This document shows, one piece after another, positions 1 through 11,431 of a stretch of DNA of 53,871 nt. The stretch is from contig NZ_NRRU01000026.1 in NCBI RefSeq assembly GCF_016583785.1, forward strand, positions 1-53,871, written 5' to 3'. The DNA comes from Rubrivivax gelatinosus (lineage in GTDB: Bacteria > Pseudomonadota > Gammaproteobacteria > Burkholderiales > Burkholderiaceae_C). Position numbers and translations under genes: made by a program. Below the pieces are notes generated by a model. That model saw only the letters and a list, made by a program, of their open reading frames with translations, did not search any database and was not told where the DNA came from. Numbering within the stretch: position 1 is the first letter of the stretch; every line of letters begins with the position of its first letter.

Positions 1-1186
1 TGCTGGCGGTGCTGCTGGCGGCGGCGCGCGGGCCATGCGCCGGCTCCGACACCACCAGCAGCGCGACCGCGACGAAGGACAGCCAGAAACCCGGCTGCAG
101 CAGCGCCCAGGGGTCGAGCAGGCTGACGACGCAGGCCGCCGCCAGCAGCACCGCCAGCAGCGGCCAGCGCCGGCCCAGGCTGCGCAGCACGACGACGATG
201 GCCAGCATGCCCAGCGTGCGTTGCGCCGGCACACCCCAGCCGGCGAGCACCGCGTACGCCGCGGCGCAGGCCAGCCCTCCCCAGCGTGCCGCCTGCGGCG
301 CCGGCAGCCACAGCATCAGCCGGCCGCCGTGGCGCCAGAGCCGGCCGACGACCGCGCCCGCGAGCCAGGCGAACATGGTCACGTGCAGTCCCGAGATGCT
401 CATCAGGTGGGCGACGCCCGTGGCGCGGAACAGGTCCCAGTCGGCACGTTCGATCGCCGCCTGGTCGCCGACCACCAGGGCGGCCAGCACACCCGCCGCG
501 GCCGGATCGGCGACGCGGGCCTCGATCGCGTCGCGCAGCCGCTGGCGCAGGCGCTCGACCGGCGCACCCGCGGCCAGCGCCAGCCGTTGCGGCGCCGGGC
601 TGCCGCGCACGCTGCCGACCGCGCCGACACCTTGCACGAACCACATCAGCTCGGTGTCGAAACCCTGCGGGTTGGCGGCGCCGTGCGGCGGCTTGAGCCG
701 CACGCCCCAGCGCCAGCGTTCGCCCGCCTCGGGCACCGGCGGCCGGGCCTCGCCGTCGGCGTACCAACCCAGAACCACACGCCGCGGCAGCCGCAGCGCC
801 CGGCCGTCGGGCGTGGCACCAGCTTCGACCGCGACCACCAGCCGCACCCCGCCGGCATGCACCACCGGCATACGCTCGACGACACCGGTGATGACGAACT
901 CGCCGCCGGCCAGCTCGGGTGCCAGCCGGTCGGACAGGCGCTCGGCCGCACGCCAGCCCACCGAGGCGAAAGCCAGCGCCGCGGCGCCCAGCGCCAGCGC
1001 CACGAGCCGCGGCCAGCCGCGGCTGCGACAGCCGCCGCCCAGCAGCAGCAGGCCGACGGCCGCGAGCGCGGCATAAGACGGCACGGGCCAGAGTTCGGGC
1101 TGCAGCAGTTGCAGCGCGCCGCCGGCCAGCCAGCCAGCCGCCGGCGCCCACCATCCTCCCGCCGCAGGCTCGTCCCGGCCCCTCAT
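1..1186 (-). CDS. comEC: ComEC/Rec2 DNA-uptake channel, N-terminal part (cut by left edge)
   Basis: Inner-membrane channel that carries transforming single-stranded DNA into the cytoplasm during natural competence. I translated the minus strand from ATG 1186 and found no stop to the window edge, about 395 codons. Near residues 1-90 there are hydrophobic segments, followed by the ComEC N-terminal domain. The competence-domain motifs HLMSISGLHVT, GWGVPAQRT and DPWALLQPGFWLSF occur in the right order. The C-terminal metallo-beta-lactamase-like part should lie beyond base 1. There is no Shine-Dalgarno before the ATG, but TACACT lies 6 nt upstream (see leaderless finding). It diverges from the RidA-family gene with 66 bp between them. 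Family identity is secure; whether the organism is naturally competent cannot be judged here. Confidence 0.9.
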   Translation of the reverse strand, partial: MRGRDEPAAGGWWAPAAGWLAGGALQLLQPELWPVPSYAALAAVGLLLLGGGCRSRGWPRLVALALGAAALAFASVGWRAAERLSDRLAPELAGGEFVITGVVERMPVVHAGGVRLVVAVEAGATPDGRALRLPRRVVLGWYADGEARPPVPEAGERWRWGVRLKPPHGAANPQGFDTELMWFVQGVGAVGSVRGSPAPQRLALAAGAPVERLRQRLRDAIEARVADPAAAGVLAALVVGDQAAIERADWDLFRATGVAHLMSISGLHVTMFAWLAGAVVGRLWRHGGRLMLWLPAPQAARWGGLACAAAYAVLAGWGVPAQRTLGMLAIVVVLRSLGRRWPLLAVLLAAACVVSLLDPWALLQPGFWLSFVAVALLVVSEPAHGPRAAASSTAS

Positions 1187-1192
1187 CGGCCC

Positions 1193-1198
1193 AGTGTA
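1193..1198 (-). promoter_or_regulatory. Candidate -10 box of comEC
   Basis: TACACT on the minus strand, 6 nt before the comEC ATG. No convincing -35 is visible 16-18 nt upstream. If used, transcription would start at or next to the ATG. Confidence 0.35.
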
Positions 1199-1252
1199 GG
1201 ATGCCCCGTCACCATGCCGGGCACCCCCGAAAGTCGTGCCCAGACCCCCGCC

Positions 1253-1711
1253 ATGAGCATTCAAGACCGCCTCACCCAGCTGGGCATCACGCTGCCCGCC
1301 GTCGCCGTGCCCGCCGCCGCCTATGTGCCTTACGTGCAGACCGGCAAGCTGGTCTTCATCTCCGGCCACATCGCCAAACGCGACGGCAAGCCCTGGGTCG
1401 GCCAGCTCGGCCTGACGACGACCACCGCCGAAGGCCAGGCCGCCGCACGTGCGATCGCGATCGACCTGCTGGGCACGCTGGCCGTGGCCGCCGGCGGGCT
1501 GGACAACGTGGCCCGCATCGTCAAGGTGATGAGCCTGGTGAACAGCACGCCCACCTACACCGAGCAGCACCTCGTGACCAACGGCGCGAGCGAACTCTTC
1601 GTCGAGGTCTTCGGCGCGGAGATCGGCGCCCACGCGCGCAGCGCTTTCGGCGTCGCCCAGATCCCTCTGGGCGCCTGCGTCGAGATCGAACTCATCGCAG
1701 AACTGAAGTGA
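1253..1711 (+). CDS. RidA/YjgF/UK114-family deaminase-like protein
   Basis: 152-residue protein of the RidA (YjgF/YER057c/UK114) superfamily. Members hydrolyse reactive enamine/imine intermediates made by PLP enzymes, although many subfamilies have other or unknown activities. The domain fills the protein. The catalytic-type arginine is present as Arg129 in HARSAFGVAQIPLGACVEIE, and the SGHIAKRDG segment near residues 37-45 is typical of the longer (~150 aa) subgroup rather than classical 128-aa RidA. ATG 1253 is chosen because the family alignment begins right after it; the longer open frame upstream is GC noise. The exact substrate is not predictable. Confidence 0.9.
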   Translation: MSIQDRLTQLGITLPAVAVPAAAYVPYVQTGKLVFISGHIAKRDGKPWVGQLGLTTTTAEGQAAARAIAIDLLGTLAVAAGGLDNVARIVKVMSLVNSTPTYTEQHLVTNGASELFVEVFGAEIGAHARSAFGVAQIPLGACVEIELIAELK

Positions 1712-1785
1712 TCCCCCCCGTAGCGCCTTCGGCGCATTCCCCCCGGGGGGCAACGCCAGCGGCCCGGCAAAGCCGGTTCCGCGGC
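1712..1785 (+). repeat. REP-like palindromic intergenic element
   Basis: Between the RidA gene and dsbB lie two short hairpins: GCGCC-TTC-GGCGC at about 1722-1734 and CCCCCC-GGGGGG at about 1740-1751. They are followed by GCCCGGCAAAGCCGG. The same layout (GC hairpin, C/G-tract hairpin, CGGCAAAGCCG tail) is familiar as a dispersed intergenic repeat in Comamonadaceae and relatives. That is recall, not a search. It could act as a weak terminator or mRNA stabiliser. Confidence 0.5.
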
Positions 1786-1838
1786 GTTTGCTTGACGCGC
1801 TTGCGGATTCGGTCGTGGTTCACCGCAGGGAGCCGGCG

Positions 1839-2315
1839 TTGAAGCGCGCCGACCTGGTGCTGGGCGCGATCGCGCTCGGCGGCCCCGCGGCCGTCGGCGC
1901 GGCCTACTACACCCAGCACGCCTGGAACATGCAGCCCTGCCCGTGGTGCGTGCTGCAACGCGTGATCTTCCTGGCGCTGGCGGCAGCGGCGCTGCTGGCG
2001 CTGGTCTGGCGCTCGGCGCTGGGGCGGCGCATCGGCGCGCTGCTGGCGCTGGTGTTCGCCGGCTGCGGCATCGGCGCAGCGCTGTGGCAGCACTTCGTCG
2101 CCGCCAGCCAGGCTTCGTGCGACCTGTCGCTGGCCGAGAAGATCGTCGGCGCGCTCGGCCTGGACGCGCGCTACCCCGACCTGTTCATGGCGATGACCAG
2201 CTGCGCCGACGCGGCGACCCGGCTGTTCGGCGTGCCTTACGAGTTCTGGAGCCTGGCGCTGTTCGCGCTGGCGGGGCTGGGCGCCATCACCGTGATGGCG
2301 CAGCCGCGGCGCTAA
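1839..2315 (+). CDS. dsbB: Disulfide bond formation protein B
   Basis: Inner-membrane quinone reductase that reoxidises periplasmic DsbA. It is 158 aa from TTG 1839, with four hydrophobic segments. The first periplasmic loop carries CPWC (Cys34, Cys37) and the second loop the Cys94/Cys122 pair (SCDLSLAEK and SCADAA), so all four redox cysteines are present. TTG 1839 is preferred because AGGGAG (1827-1832) lies 6 nt upstream and the first TM begins at once. A TTG at 1788 would add 17 non-conserved residues. It is smaller than E. coli DsbB (176 aa) but normal for betaproteobacteria. It lies downstream of the RidA gene and convergent with the PEP-CTERM gene. Confidence 0.93.
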   Translation: MKRADLVLGAIALGGPAAVGAAYYTQHAWNMQPCPWCVLQRVIFLALAAAALLALVWRSALGRRIGALLALVFAGCGIGAALWQHFVAASQASCDLSLAEKIVGALGLDARYPDLFMAMTSCADAATRLFGVPYEFWSLALFALAGLGAITVMAQPRR

Positions 2316-2320
2316 GGCAG

Positions 2321-2348
2321 GCCAGTGCGCGTTTTCACGCGGACTGGC
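2321..2348. terminator. Hairpin between convergent dsbB and the PEP-CTERM gene
   Basis: GCCAGT-G-CGCGT, loop TTTC, ACGCG-G-ACTGGC: an 11-bp stem with one G·G mismatch in the 49-bp gap between two convergent stop codons. There is no U-tract on either strand, so it is at best a weak bidirectional terminator. Confidence 0.4.
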
Positions 2349-2364
2349 TGAGCAGCCGCGCCGG

Positions 2365-3045
2365 TCAGCTCTTGCGGCGGCGCAGGCCGGCGCCGGCGGC
2401 ACCGAGCGCCAGCAGCGCGAGCGCGGCGGTGCCGGGCTCGGGCACTGCGGAGCCGCCGCCGCCGGGTTCCTTCAGCGACACCAGCAGCAGGTCCTGCACG
2501 CCGGTCTTCTCCAGCGCGTAGACGTCATAGGCCGACTCGGTGAGCGCAGCCGCGGCGGCCAGCAGCTGGTTGGCGCCCACCGTCAGCCAGTAGTTGCTGG
2601 ACTCGAAGCTGCCCGAGGACAGGGTCAGGTCGGTGTCGTAGACGATGTTCCAGATCGCCAGCTGCAGCGCGCCGACCTTCTTCCAGCTCGCATCGCTGTA
2701 GGTCTCGGACGCGGCCACGGTCATCAGCCGGCCGAGCAGATCGGCCTTGGCGGCACCGAAGTAGGCGTCGCCGCCGACGATGTCGAAGCCGGTGATCGTG
2801 CTGCCGAACGAAATGCCCTCTTCGAGTTGGATGCAGTAGGTGATGAAGTCCGTCGTCGAGAACGTGCCGGCGTCGCTCAGCGTGCCGCCGAAAGCGCCGG
2901 CCTTGCCGCTGTAGTCCGTCACCGAGACGTTGGAATAGCGGTCGTAGGCCCAGCCGTCGAGCGTCACGGTGGCAGCCTGGGCGCCGGCGCAGGCTGCGGT
3001 CAGTACGATTGCGCCGAGGGCGGCGCGCAGCGGACGTTGGAGCAT
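2365..3045 (-). CDS. PEP-CTERM sorting-domain exported protein
   Basis: 226-residue secreted protein of unknown function. Residues 1-24 are a signal peptide (cleavage after AQA). The C-terminus has the PEP-CTERM layout: VPEPGTAALALLALGAAGAG followed by the basic tail LRRRKS, preceded by a GGGGS linker. Known biology: exosortase (EpsH/XrtA type) recognises this signal and processes such proteins to the cell surface, usually in bacteria with an exopolysaccharide locus. The middle part is rich in Ser, Thr, Tyr and Asp and contains YCIQLEEGISFGS; it resembles surface proteins of this class but no named domain is clear. An AAGGA Shine-Dalgarno precedes the ATG. No exosortase gene lies in the window, so the processing enzyme must be elsewhere. 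Confidence 0.88.
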   Translation of the reverse strand: MLQRPLRAALGAIVLTAACAGAQAATVTLDGWAYDRYSNVSVTDYSGKAGAFGGTLSDAGTFSTTDFITYCIQLEEGISFGSTITGFDIVGGDAYFGAAKADLLGRLMTVAASETYSDASWKKVGALQLAIWNIVYDTDLTLSSGSFESSNYWLTVGANQLLAAAAALTESAYDVYALEKTGVQDLLLVSLKEPGGGGSAVPEPGTAALALLALGAAGAGLRRRKS

Positions 3046-3190
3046 CGTCTAATCCTTGGGGACCGAGTCCCGTTAGGGGTTGACGATACTTTTGCTTACC
3101 GGCGGGTGCATCCCCGCGGTCCGGGGACGCAGCCGCCAATCGGGCGACGCGGCGTGACGCAGATCACGGTCTGCACCGCCGACACCGAAA

Positions 3191-5506
3191 TCAAGGGGCG
3201 GGCGAGCGCAGCGCGCTGACCTTCTGGAAGCCCTCGAGCTTGCGCCCCTTGCGCGCGCGCTTGCCGAGGCAGGTGGTGAAGGCGCTGTTGCGGATCTCCT
3301 CCTCGCGCGCCTTGGCACCACGGCCGCTGCCGACGACGACGACGGTCTGGGCGCAGGCGGCCACCGCCACCAGCGGCGTGGACGCGTCGACGTCCATCAG
3401 CGTCAGGCCGCGCCCGCCGTTGGGCTGGTGCTTGAGTTCGTCCAGCGGGAAGACCAGCAGCCGGCCGTCGGCGGCCAGGCAGGCCGCATGCAGCTGCCCG
3501 GCGGCCACCGGCCACGGCGGCAGCGGTTGTTCGCCGGGCTCCAGCGTGAGGAAACTCTTGCCGGCACGCTGGCGGCCGTACAGGTCCTGCGCCTGGGCGA
3601 GCAGACCGTAGCCGCCGCTGTTGGCCAGCAGCAGCCGGGTCTCGGCGTTGCCGGCCCAGTAGTGGGCGATGCCGGTGCCGGTCTCGAGCTCGATCAGCGT
3701 CGTGATCGGCACGCCGTCGCCGCGGCCGCCGGGCAGCTGCGCCACCGCCACCGAATAGACGCGGCCGCGGTCGCCGAAGACCAGCAGCGTGTCGACGCTG
3801 CGGCAGGCGAACAGGCCGTAGAGCGCGTCGCCGGCCTTGAAGGCCAGGCCCGAGGCCTCGATTTCGTGGCCCTTGAGCGCCCGTACCCAGCCCTTCTGGC
3901 TGACGACGACGGTCACCGGCTCGTCGACGACGCGGATCTCGGCAACGGTGCGGCGTTCTTCCTGGATCAGCGTGCGGCGCTCGTCGCCGTAGGCCTTGGC
4001 GTCGGCCTCGATCTCGCGGATCAGCGTGCGTTTGAGCACCGCCGGGTTGGCGAGGATGTCCTCGAGCTTGACCTGCTGCTCGCGCAGCTCCTTCAACTCC
4101 TGCTCGATCTTGATCGCCTCCAGCCGCGCCAGCTGGCGCAGCCGCAGGTCGAGGATGTCGTCGGCCTGACGTTCGCTCAAGTTGAAGCGTGCGATCAGCG
4201 CGGCACGCGGCTCGTCGGACTCGCGGATGATGCGGATCACCTCGTCGATGTTCAGCAGCACCAGCTGCCGGCCTTCGAGCACGTGGATGCGTTCCAGCAC
4301 CCGGTCCAGGCGGTGGCGCGTGCGCCGCTGCACCGTCGCCTGACGAAAGCCGATCCACTCGACCAGGATGCGGCGCAGGCTCTTCTGCGTCGGCCGGCCG
4401 TCGGCACCGATCATCGTCAGGTTGACCGGCGCGTTGCACTCCAGGCTGGTGTTGGCCAGCAGCGTCGTGATCAGGTCCTGCTGCGACACGGTGCGGCTCT
4501 TGGGCTCGAACACCAGGCGCACCGCGGCGTCCTTGCTCGACTCGTCGCGCACCGCGTCCAGCACCGCGAGCACCGTCTGCTTGAGCTGCTGCTGCTCCTG
4601 CGTCAGCGCCTTCTTGCCGGCGCGCAGCTTGGGGTTGGTGAGCTCCTCGATCTCCTCGAGCACACGCTGCGCGCTGGCGCCCGGCGGCAGCTCGTTGACG
4701 ATGAGCTGCCACTGGCCGCGTGCCAGCTCCTCGATGCTCCAGCGCGCACGCACCTTCAGGCTGCCGCGGCCGACGGCGTAGGCGGCGCGGATCTCGGCGG
4801 CGCTGCTGATGATCTGGCCGCCGCCGGGATAGTCGGGGCCGGGCAGCAGCTCGTGCAGCCGGTCGTCGCCGAGCTCGGGGTCGCGGATCAGCTCGACCGC
4901 GGCCGCGGCCACCTCGCGCAGGTTGTGGCTGGGCACCTCGGTGGCCAGGCCGACGGCGATGCCCGAGGCGCCGTTGAGCAGCACGAAGGGCAGGCGCGCC
5001 GGCAGCTGGCGCGGCTCCTGGGTCGAGCCGTCGTAGTTGGGCTGGAAGTCGACCGTGCCTTCGTCGATCTCCTCGAGCAGCAGGCGCGCGATCGGCGCCA
5101 GCCGGGCCTCGGTGTAGCGCATCGCCGCGGCGCCGTCGCCGTCGCGGCTGCCGAAGTTGCCCTGGCCGTCGACCAGCGGGTAGCGCTGGCTGAAGTCCTG
5201 CGCCATGCGCACCATCGCGTCGTAGGCCGCGGTGTCGCCGTGCGGGTGGTAGCGGCCGAGCACGTCGCCGACGACGCGCGCGCTCTTGACCGGCTTGGCG
5301 CCGACGTTGCCGTTCCAGCCCAGCCCCATGCGCTGCATCGCGTAAAGGATGCGGCGCTGGACCGGCTTCTGGCCGTCGCAGACGTCGGGCAGCGCCCGGC
5401 CCTTGACGACGGATAGCGCGTACTCGAGATAGGCACGCTCGGCGTAGTCGGCGAGCGTCAGGGCGTCGGCCGGGGCCGGCGCAGGAAAATCGAAAAGGTC
5501 TCGCAT
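3191..5506 (-). CDS. parC: DNA topoisomerase IV subunit A
   Basis: 771 aa breakage-reunion subunit of topoisomerase IV, which with ParE decatenates daughter chromosomes. The winged-helix/tower domain has the active-site tyrosine at Tyr131 in [10 protein letters not shown]. The quinolone-resistance region reads [11 protein letters not shown], with Thr92 and Asp96 at the positions of E. coli Ser80 and Glu84. The C-terminal beta-pinwheel repeats start near residue 510. The length and degenerate C-terminal blades fit ParC rather than GyrA (about 850-900 aa). ATG 5506 opens MRDLFDFP, a usual ParC beginning. It is co-oriented with parE but separated from it by two unrelated genes. Confidence 0.95.
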   Translation of the reverse strand: MRDLFDFPAPAPADALTLADYAERAYLEYALSVVKGRALPDVCDGQKPVQRRILYAMQRMGLGWNGNVGAKPVKSARVVGDVLGRYHPHGDTAAYDAMVRMAQDFSQRYPLVDGQGNFGSRDGDGAAAMRYTEARLAPIARLLLEEIDEGTVDFQPNYDGSTQEPRQLPARLPFVLLNGASGIAVGLATEVPSHNLREVAAAAVELIRDPELGDDRLHELLPGPDYPGGGQIISSAAEIRAAYAVGRGSLKVRARWSIEELARGQWQLIVNELPPGASAQRVLEEIEELTNPKLRAGKKALTQEQQQLKQTVLAVLDAVRDESSKDAAVRLVFEPKSRTVSQQDLITTLLANTSLECNAPVNLTMIGADGRPTQKSLRRILVEWIGFRQATVQRRTRHRLDRVLERIHVLEGRQLVLLNIDEVIRIIRESDEPRAALIARFNLSERQADDILDLRLRQLARLEAIKIEQELKELREQQVKLEDILANPAVLKRTLIREIEADAKAYGDERRTLIQEERRTVAEIRVVDEPVTVVVSQKGWVRALKGHEIEASGLAFKAGDALYGLFACRSVDTLLVFGDRGRVYSVAVAQLPGGRGDGVPITTLIELETGTGIAHYWAGNAETRLLLANSGGYGLLAQAQDLYGRQRAGKSFLTLEPGEQPLPPWPVAAGQLHAACLAADGRLLVFPLDELKHQPNGGRGLTLMDVDASTPLVAVAACAQTVVVVGSGRGAKAREEEIRNSAFTTCLGKRARKGRKLEGFQKVSALRSPAP

Positions 5507-5600
5507 GCAGTGCGGGCGGGCTGGGAGCAGCCGCTCGGCCTTGGTGAGGCGGCGATTCTCGCAAACAGCCGGCTGCGGCCGCCGCGGCGGGTGTTCAGCC

Positions 5601-6350
5601 TCAGCCCAGCGCCAGGCTGGTCGCGCGCTGCGACTGGCTGCGCTGCAGCAGCGCCCAGTACAGCTCCAGCACCAGATGCACGTGGGCGCGGGTCTCGGCC
5701 AGCCGCGGCAGGCCGCCGTGGCGGCGTACCGTGCCTTCGCCGGCGTTCCAGGCGGCGAGCGCGAGCTCGATGTGGCCGTAGCGCCGCGTCAGGTCGGCCA
5801 GCATGCGGGCGCCGGTGAGGATGTTGGTGCGTGCGTCCAGCAGCCGCTCGGCCGCGGGGCGGCGGCGCTCGGCGGCGGTGCCGTAGCGGTCGCCGGTGTC
5901 GGCGGTGATCTGCATCAGCCCGATCGCGCCGCGCGAGGACACCGCCTCGCGCCGGAAGCCCGACTCGACGGCGATCACCGCGGTCAGCAGCTCGGCGTCG
6001 ACGCCATGCGTGCGTGCCGCCTCGCGCACCCAGGGCACGATGGCCTTGGCTTCGGGCGCGATCTCCATCCAGGTGAGCAGCGCATCGGCGCCGTCGCGTT
6101 TGCCGGGCACGCGTGGGCCCGAGGCGGCGAGATCAGCGTGCACCAGGCGGTAGCGCGCGTCGACCGCGCGCGGCGCGAAGTGGGCGACGCCGTAGGCATC
6201 GACGAAACCCCAGAGCTCGGCATGCGCGCCGCCCGCGCCGGCGAGCAGCGCGGCCAGCACGACGGGACGCAGGTAGACGGGGAAACGGCGGTTTCGGGAC
6301 ACGGTCGCCGCATCGTAGGCAGCGGCGGCGGCACGTGATCGCCCGAACAT
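5601..6350 (-). CDS. Lytic transglycosylase (SLT domain), exported
   Basis: Periplasmic enzyme that cleaves peptidoglycan between MurNAc and GlcNAc to form 1,6-anhydro ends. From ATG 6350 it has 249 aa. A basic n-region and a hydrophobic stretch ([15 protein letters not shown]) form the signal peptide. The segment [15 protein letters not shown] resembles the short N-terminal domain of betaproteobacterial homologues. The SLT domain has catalytic Glu129 in AVIAVESGF, then GAIGLMQI and the [12 protein letters not shown] signature. GTG 6302 would give a shorter, more typical signal peptide, and an in-frame ATG at 6389 exists, so the start is uncertain. It sits between parC and a subtilase on the same strand. 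Confidence 0.88.
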   Translation of the reverse strand: MFGRSRAAAAAYDAATVSRNRRFPVYLRPVVLAALLAGAGGAHAELWGFVDAYGVAHFAPRAVDARYRLVHADLAASGPRVPGKRDGADALLTWMEIAPEAKAIVPWVREAARTHGVDAELLTAVIAVESGFRREAVSSRGAIGLMQITADTGDRYGTAAERRRPAAERLLDARTNILTGARMLADLTRRYGHIELALAAWNAGEGTVRRHGGLPRLAETRAHVHLVLELYWALLQRSQSQRATSLALG

Positions 6351-6389
6351 CGCCGCCCTCGCCCGCCTGTTCGGCGCGACGGCGCGCAC

Positions 6390-6419
6390 AAAAAAAAGCC
6401 GCCGGGGGCACCGGCGGCT
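6390..6419 (-). terminator. Rho-independent terminator of the subtilase gene
   Basis: On the minus strand a perfect 9-bp stem (AGCCGCCGG / CCGGCGGCT, 5-nt loop) is followed by a run of seven or more T residues. It lies 21 bp after the subtilase stop and separates it from the lytic transglycosylase downstream. Confidence 0.88.
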
Positions 6420-6440
6420 CGTCTCACGAAGCGAAGCGGA

Positions 6441-8024
6441 TCAGTTGCCGCAGCCCAGCGAGTTGATGCGGTCGATCGCGGCCTTGGCCTGCACCAGGCC
6501 GGCGCCGGTCTTGTCGTCGCGGCCGGCGTCGCCGATGTCGAGCGCGCTGTTCACGAGGCTGGTGCGGATCTGCTGGCCCGTGCAGCTCGGGAAGTAGCTC
6601 CACACGAGGCCGGCGACACCCGAGACGTGCGGCGTGGCCATCGAGGTGCCGTTGAACGACGCGTACAGCGCCGGATCGGGCTCGATGCCGACGTGGGCCG
6701 ACTGGCCGACCTGGGTCAGCAGCGTCGCGCCGTCGGCCTGGGTGGCGCCGACCGACGGGATCGTGGTCACGGTCTCACCCATCGTGCCGAGCAGTTCGCC
6801 GGTGGTGTTGTTGTAGATGACCGCACCGACACCGCCGCTGGTCTGGCAGTTCACCACCTTGTCGGCGAACGAGATGTTGCCGCGCGAGATCAGGCAGACC
6901 TTGCCCGTCATCGAACCGGCAGCCGGCGCATCGCCGAAGCCGAAGTCGGCCAGCGGTGCCGTCACCGACTTCACCGGCGAGTTTTCCATCGACTGCACGG
7001 TGTAGCTGACACCACCGACCGACAGCACGCCCATCGTCAGCACGTTCGGCGGCACGGTCGAGACGACGGCCACGCCCGGCGCGGCGATCTCGACGTCGGC
7101 GTTGTACTGCGAGAAGTCGGCCCAGGCCTTGGCTTCGTCGACGGCAGCGACCGACATCACGCTCGCCAGGCCCGCCGGGTAGGACACGGCGGTGGTGCCG
7201 GCGTTGCCGGCGGCGGCGATGAAGAGGATGCCCTTCTTCGACAGGCGGTCGATGGCGCGCTGCTCGGTGCGGCTGTTGCTGGAGCTGCCCAGCGACATCG
7301 AGACGATGTTGGCCTTGGCGCGGCCGCAGGCGTTGATGGCCTTGGTGACGACCGAGGCGCTGGCGCTGCCGGTGGCGTCGAAGACCTTGGCGATGTAGAG
7401 CGAGACCTGCTTGTTGGCGTTGACGCCGACGACGCCGACGTCGTTGTCACGCGCCGCGATCGTGCCGGCGACGTGGCTGCCGTGGGCGTTCTCGTCGGTG
7501 TTCCAGCTGCCCGAGCCGGAGAAGTTCTGCCCGGCCAGCGTGTTGCCGGCGAGGTCTTCGTGGGTGGCGTCGATGCCGGAGTCGATGATGCAGACCTTCG
7601 GCGTCCACTTCGGCGTGCCGGCGACCTGGTCGGCCTGCACCAGCGTGATGCCGTAAGGCACGGTTTCGGTGACGGCGGCGGCAGCCATGGCCTTGCGCGC
7701 CTTGGTCGACACGCTGCGCTTGCCCTGGATCGTCTGGATGACGTCGTCTTCGACGTAGTCGATGCCGGCCTGCGCCTTCAGCTTCGCCAGCTTGGCCTTC
7801 GGCAGCGTGACGGCGATCGCGTTGTCGTCGGCCAGGTCGGCACCGACCTTGCCACCGAGCGCGGCCACCGCCTTGCTCACCTTGGCTGCGGCCCCCGCCT
7901 TGTAGGCGACGATGACGCGCACGCTGCTGGTGTCAGTCTTCACGGCGGCCATCGAAGCACCGCACACCACCGCCGAAACAGCCAGCACGACGGCCGTGCG
8001 CAGCGGCTTGAAACCTTTGGTCAT
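6441..8024 (-). CDS. Secreted S8-family serine peptidase (subtilase) with PA insert
   Basis: Subtilisin-like exported protease, 527 aa from ATG 8024 (MTKGFKPLRT). Domains in order: signal peptide (1-27, ending near ASMAA); I9-type propeptide (about 33-100, ending YVEDD); S8 catalytic domain with Asp148 in IIDSGID, His181 in AHGSHVAGT, oxyanion Asn274 in AAAGNAG and Ser461 in NGTSMATPH. A PA (protease-associated) insert lies at about 335-445, just before the serine. All catalytic residues are intact, so it should be active outside the cytoplasm. An alternative ATG at 8051 adds nine residues not typical of a signal peptide. GGAG lies about 10 nt upstream of ATG 8024, and a strong terminator follows, so it is probably monocistronic. 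Confidence 0.93.
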   Translation of the reverse strand: MTKGFKPLRTAVVLAVSAVVCGASMAAVKTDTSSVRVIVAYKAGAAAKVSKAVAALGGKVGADLADDNAIAVTLPKAKLAKLKAQAGIDYVEDDVIQTIQGKRSVSTKARKAMAAAAVTETVPYGITLVQADQVAGTPKWTPKVCIIDSGIDATHEDLAGNTLAGQNFSGSGSWNTDENAHGSHVAGTIAARDNDVGVVGVNANKQVSLYIAKVFDATGSASASVVTKAINACGRAKANIVSMSLGSSSNSRTEQRAIDRLSKKGILFIAAAGNAGTTAVSYPAGLASVMSVAAVDEAKAWADFSQYNADVEIAAPGVAVVSTVPPNVLTMGVLSVGGVSYTVQSMENSPVKSVTAPLADFGFGDAPAAGSMTGKVCLISRGNISFADKVVNCQTSGGVGAVIYNNTTGELLGTMGETVTTIPSVGATQADGATLLTQVGQSAHVGIEPDPALYASFNGTSMATPHVSGVAGLVWSYFPSCTGQQIRTSLVNSALDIGDAGRDDKTGAGLVQAKAAIDRINSLGCGN

Positions 8025-8154
8025 AGATGAACTCCGACTTAGAAAAGCCACAGATTGAGGAAGGGAACGACTTTTCCGGGCCGCCCCTAATGCGTCAACC
8101 CCCGATCCCGGCGTCCGCAGTGGCCCTAGGTCCGATTCTTGCTAAGGAAGCTAA

Positions 8155-10128
<1,974 letters not shown>

Positions 10129-10136
10129 GGGCGCGG

Positions 10137-10142
10137 ATTCTA
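10137..10142 (-). promoter_or_regulatory. Candidate -10 box of parE
   Basis: TAGAAT on the minus strand (5 of 6 matches to TATAAT), 8 nt before the parE ATG. No clear -35 element. The position implies a leaderless or near-leaderless transcript. Confidence 0.4.
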
Positions 10143-10177
10143 GGGAGCGGCCCCGCCGCGGGCCGCCCCGGCGTCGA

Positions 10178-11431
10178 TCAGCCGTAGCGCGCGACGTTCA
10201 GCGGCGCGACGTCGATCTCGGGCTTGCGGCCGGACACGATGTCGGCGATGACGCGGCCGGTGCCGGCAGCCATGGTCCAGCCCAGCGTGCCGTGGCCGGT
10301 GGCCAGCAGCAGGTCGCGCACCGGCGTTTCGCCGACGATGGGCGTGCCGTCCGGAGTCATCGGCCGCAGACCGCACCAGAACTCGGCGCGAGCGACGTCG
10401 CCGCCGCGCGGGAACAGGTCGCTGACGACGTGTTTGAGCGTGCGCCGACGGCCGTCGCGCAGCGTCAGGTCGTAGCCGCCGAGTTCGGCGGTGCCGCCGA
10501 CGCGGATGCGGTCTCCCAGGCGCGTGACGGCCACCTTGTGCGTCTCGTCCATGATCGTCGACTCGGGAGCGAACGCCGGGTCCGTGATCGGCACCGTGAT
10601 CGAGTAGCCCTTGACCGGGTAGACCGGCAGCTTGAGCCCCAGCGGCTTCATCCACTGCGGCGAGAAGCTGCCGAGCGCGACGACGACGCGGTCGGCGGTG
10701 AGCGTGCCCGCCGTCGTGCGCACCGCCGAGACGCGGCCGCCGGCGACCTCGACCCCCTGCACCGTGGTGTCGAAGCGAAAACGCACGCCCAGCGCCCGCG
10801 CCATCTCGGCCAGGCGGTTGGTGAACTTGAAGCAGTCGCCGGTCTCGTCGTTGGGCAGGCGCAGCGCGCCGACGAACTTGTCCTGGGTCAGCGCCAGCGC
10901 CGGCTCGACCTTGACGAAGCCGTCGCGGTCCAGCACCTCGAAAGGCACGCCGTACTGGCGCAGCACCTCGACGTCGCCGGCGATGCCCTCGAGCTGCTTT
11001 TGCGTGCGGAACAGCTGCAGCGTGCCCTGGGCGCGGTCGTCGTACTCGATGCCGGTCTCGGCGCGCAGCGCCTTCAGGCAGTCGCGGCTGTATTCGGCGA
11101 TCGGCACCATGCGGCTCTTGTTCAGCGCGTAGGCGCGGGCGTTGCAGTTGGCCAGCATCGACAGGCCCCAGCGCCACATCTTCGGGTCCAGCAGCGCGCT
11201 GACGACCAGCGGCGAATGCGTCATCAGCATCCACTTGATCGCCTTCACCGGCACGCCGGGCCCGGCCCAGGGCGAGGAATACCCCGGCGAGATCTCGCCG
11301 GCATTGCCGAAACTCGTCTCCAGCGCCGGGCCGCTCTGGCGCTCGACGACCTCGACTTCGTGACCCGAACGCGCGAGGTAATACGCGACCGAAGTACCGA
11401 TGACACCACTGCCGAGAACCAGGACCTTCAT
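10178..11431 (-). CDS. dadA: D-amino acid dehydrogenase small subunit (DadA type)
   Basis: 417 aa FAD enzyme of the DAO family that oxidises D-amino acids (classically D-alanine) to 2-oxo acids and passes electrons to the respiratory chain. The N-terminal dinucleotide-binding motif is GSGVIG (7-12). Other DadA features are [28 protein letters not shown] near 270, [12 protein letters not shown] and [14 protein letters not shown] close to the C-terminus. ATG 11431 matches the family start exactly ([12 protein letters not shown]); the longer frame upstream is not conserved in character. It diverges from an MFS transporter across 232 bp. No alanine racemase is adjacent. Confidence 0.93.
   Translation of the reverse strand: MKVLVLGSGVIGTSVAYYLARSGHEVEVVERQSGPALETSFGNAGEISPGYSSPWAGPGVPVKAIKWMLMTHSPLVVSALLDPKMWRWGLSMLANCNARAYALNKSRMVPIAEYSRDCLKALRAETGIEYDDRAQGTLQLFRTQKQLEGIAGDVEVLRQYGVPFEVLDRDGFVKVEPALALTQDKFVGALRLPNDETGDCFKFTNRLAEMARALGVRFRFDTTVQGVEVAGGRVSAVRTTAGTLTADRVVVALGSFSPQWMKPLGLKLPVYPVKGYSITVPITDPAFAPESTIMDETHKVAVTRLGDRIRVGGTAELGGYDLTLRDGRRRTLKHVVSDLFPRGGDVARAEFWCGLRPMTPDGTPIVGETPVRDLLLATGHGTLGWTMAAGTGRVIADIVSGRKPEIDVAPLNVARYG

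Noticed and set aside
3428..5416. A 662-codon plus-strand open frame antisense to parC
   Set aside because: parC is unmistakable on the minus strand; the antisense translation has no recognisable domain.
3191..5506. GyrA as the identity of the topoisomerase A subunit
   Set aside because: 771 aa, a degenerate pinwheel, no clear GyrA-box, and a ParE-type partner nearby favour ParC.
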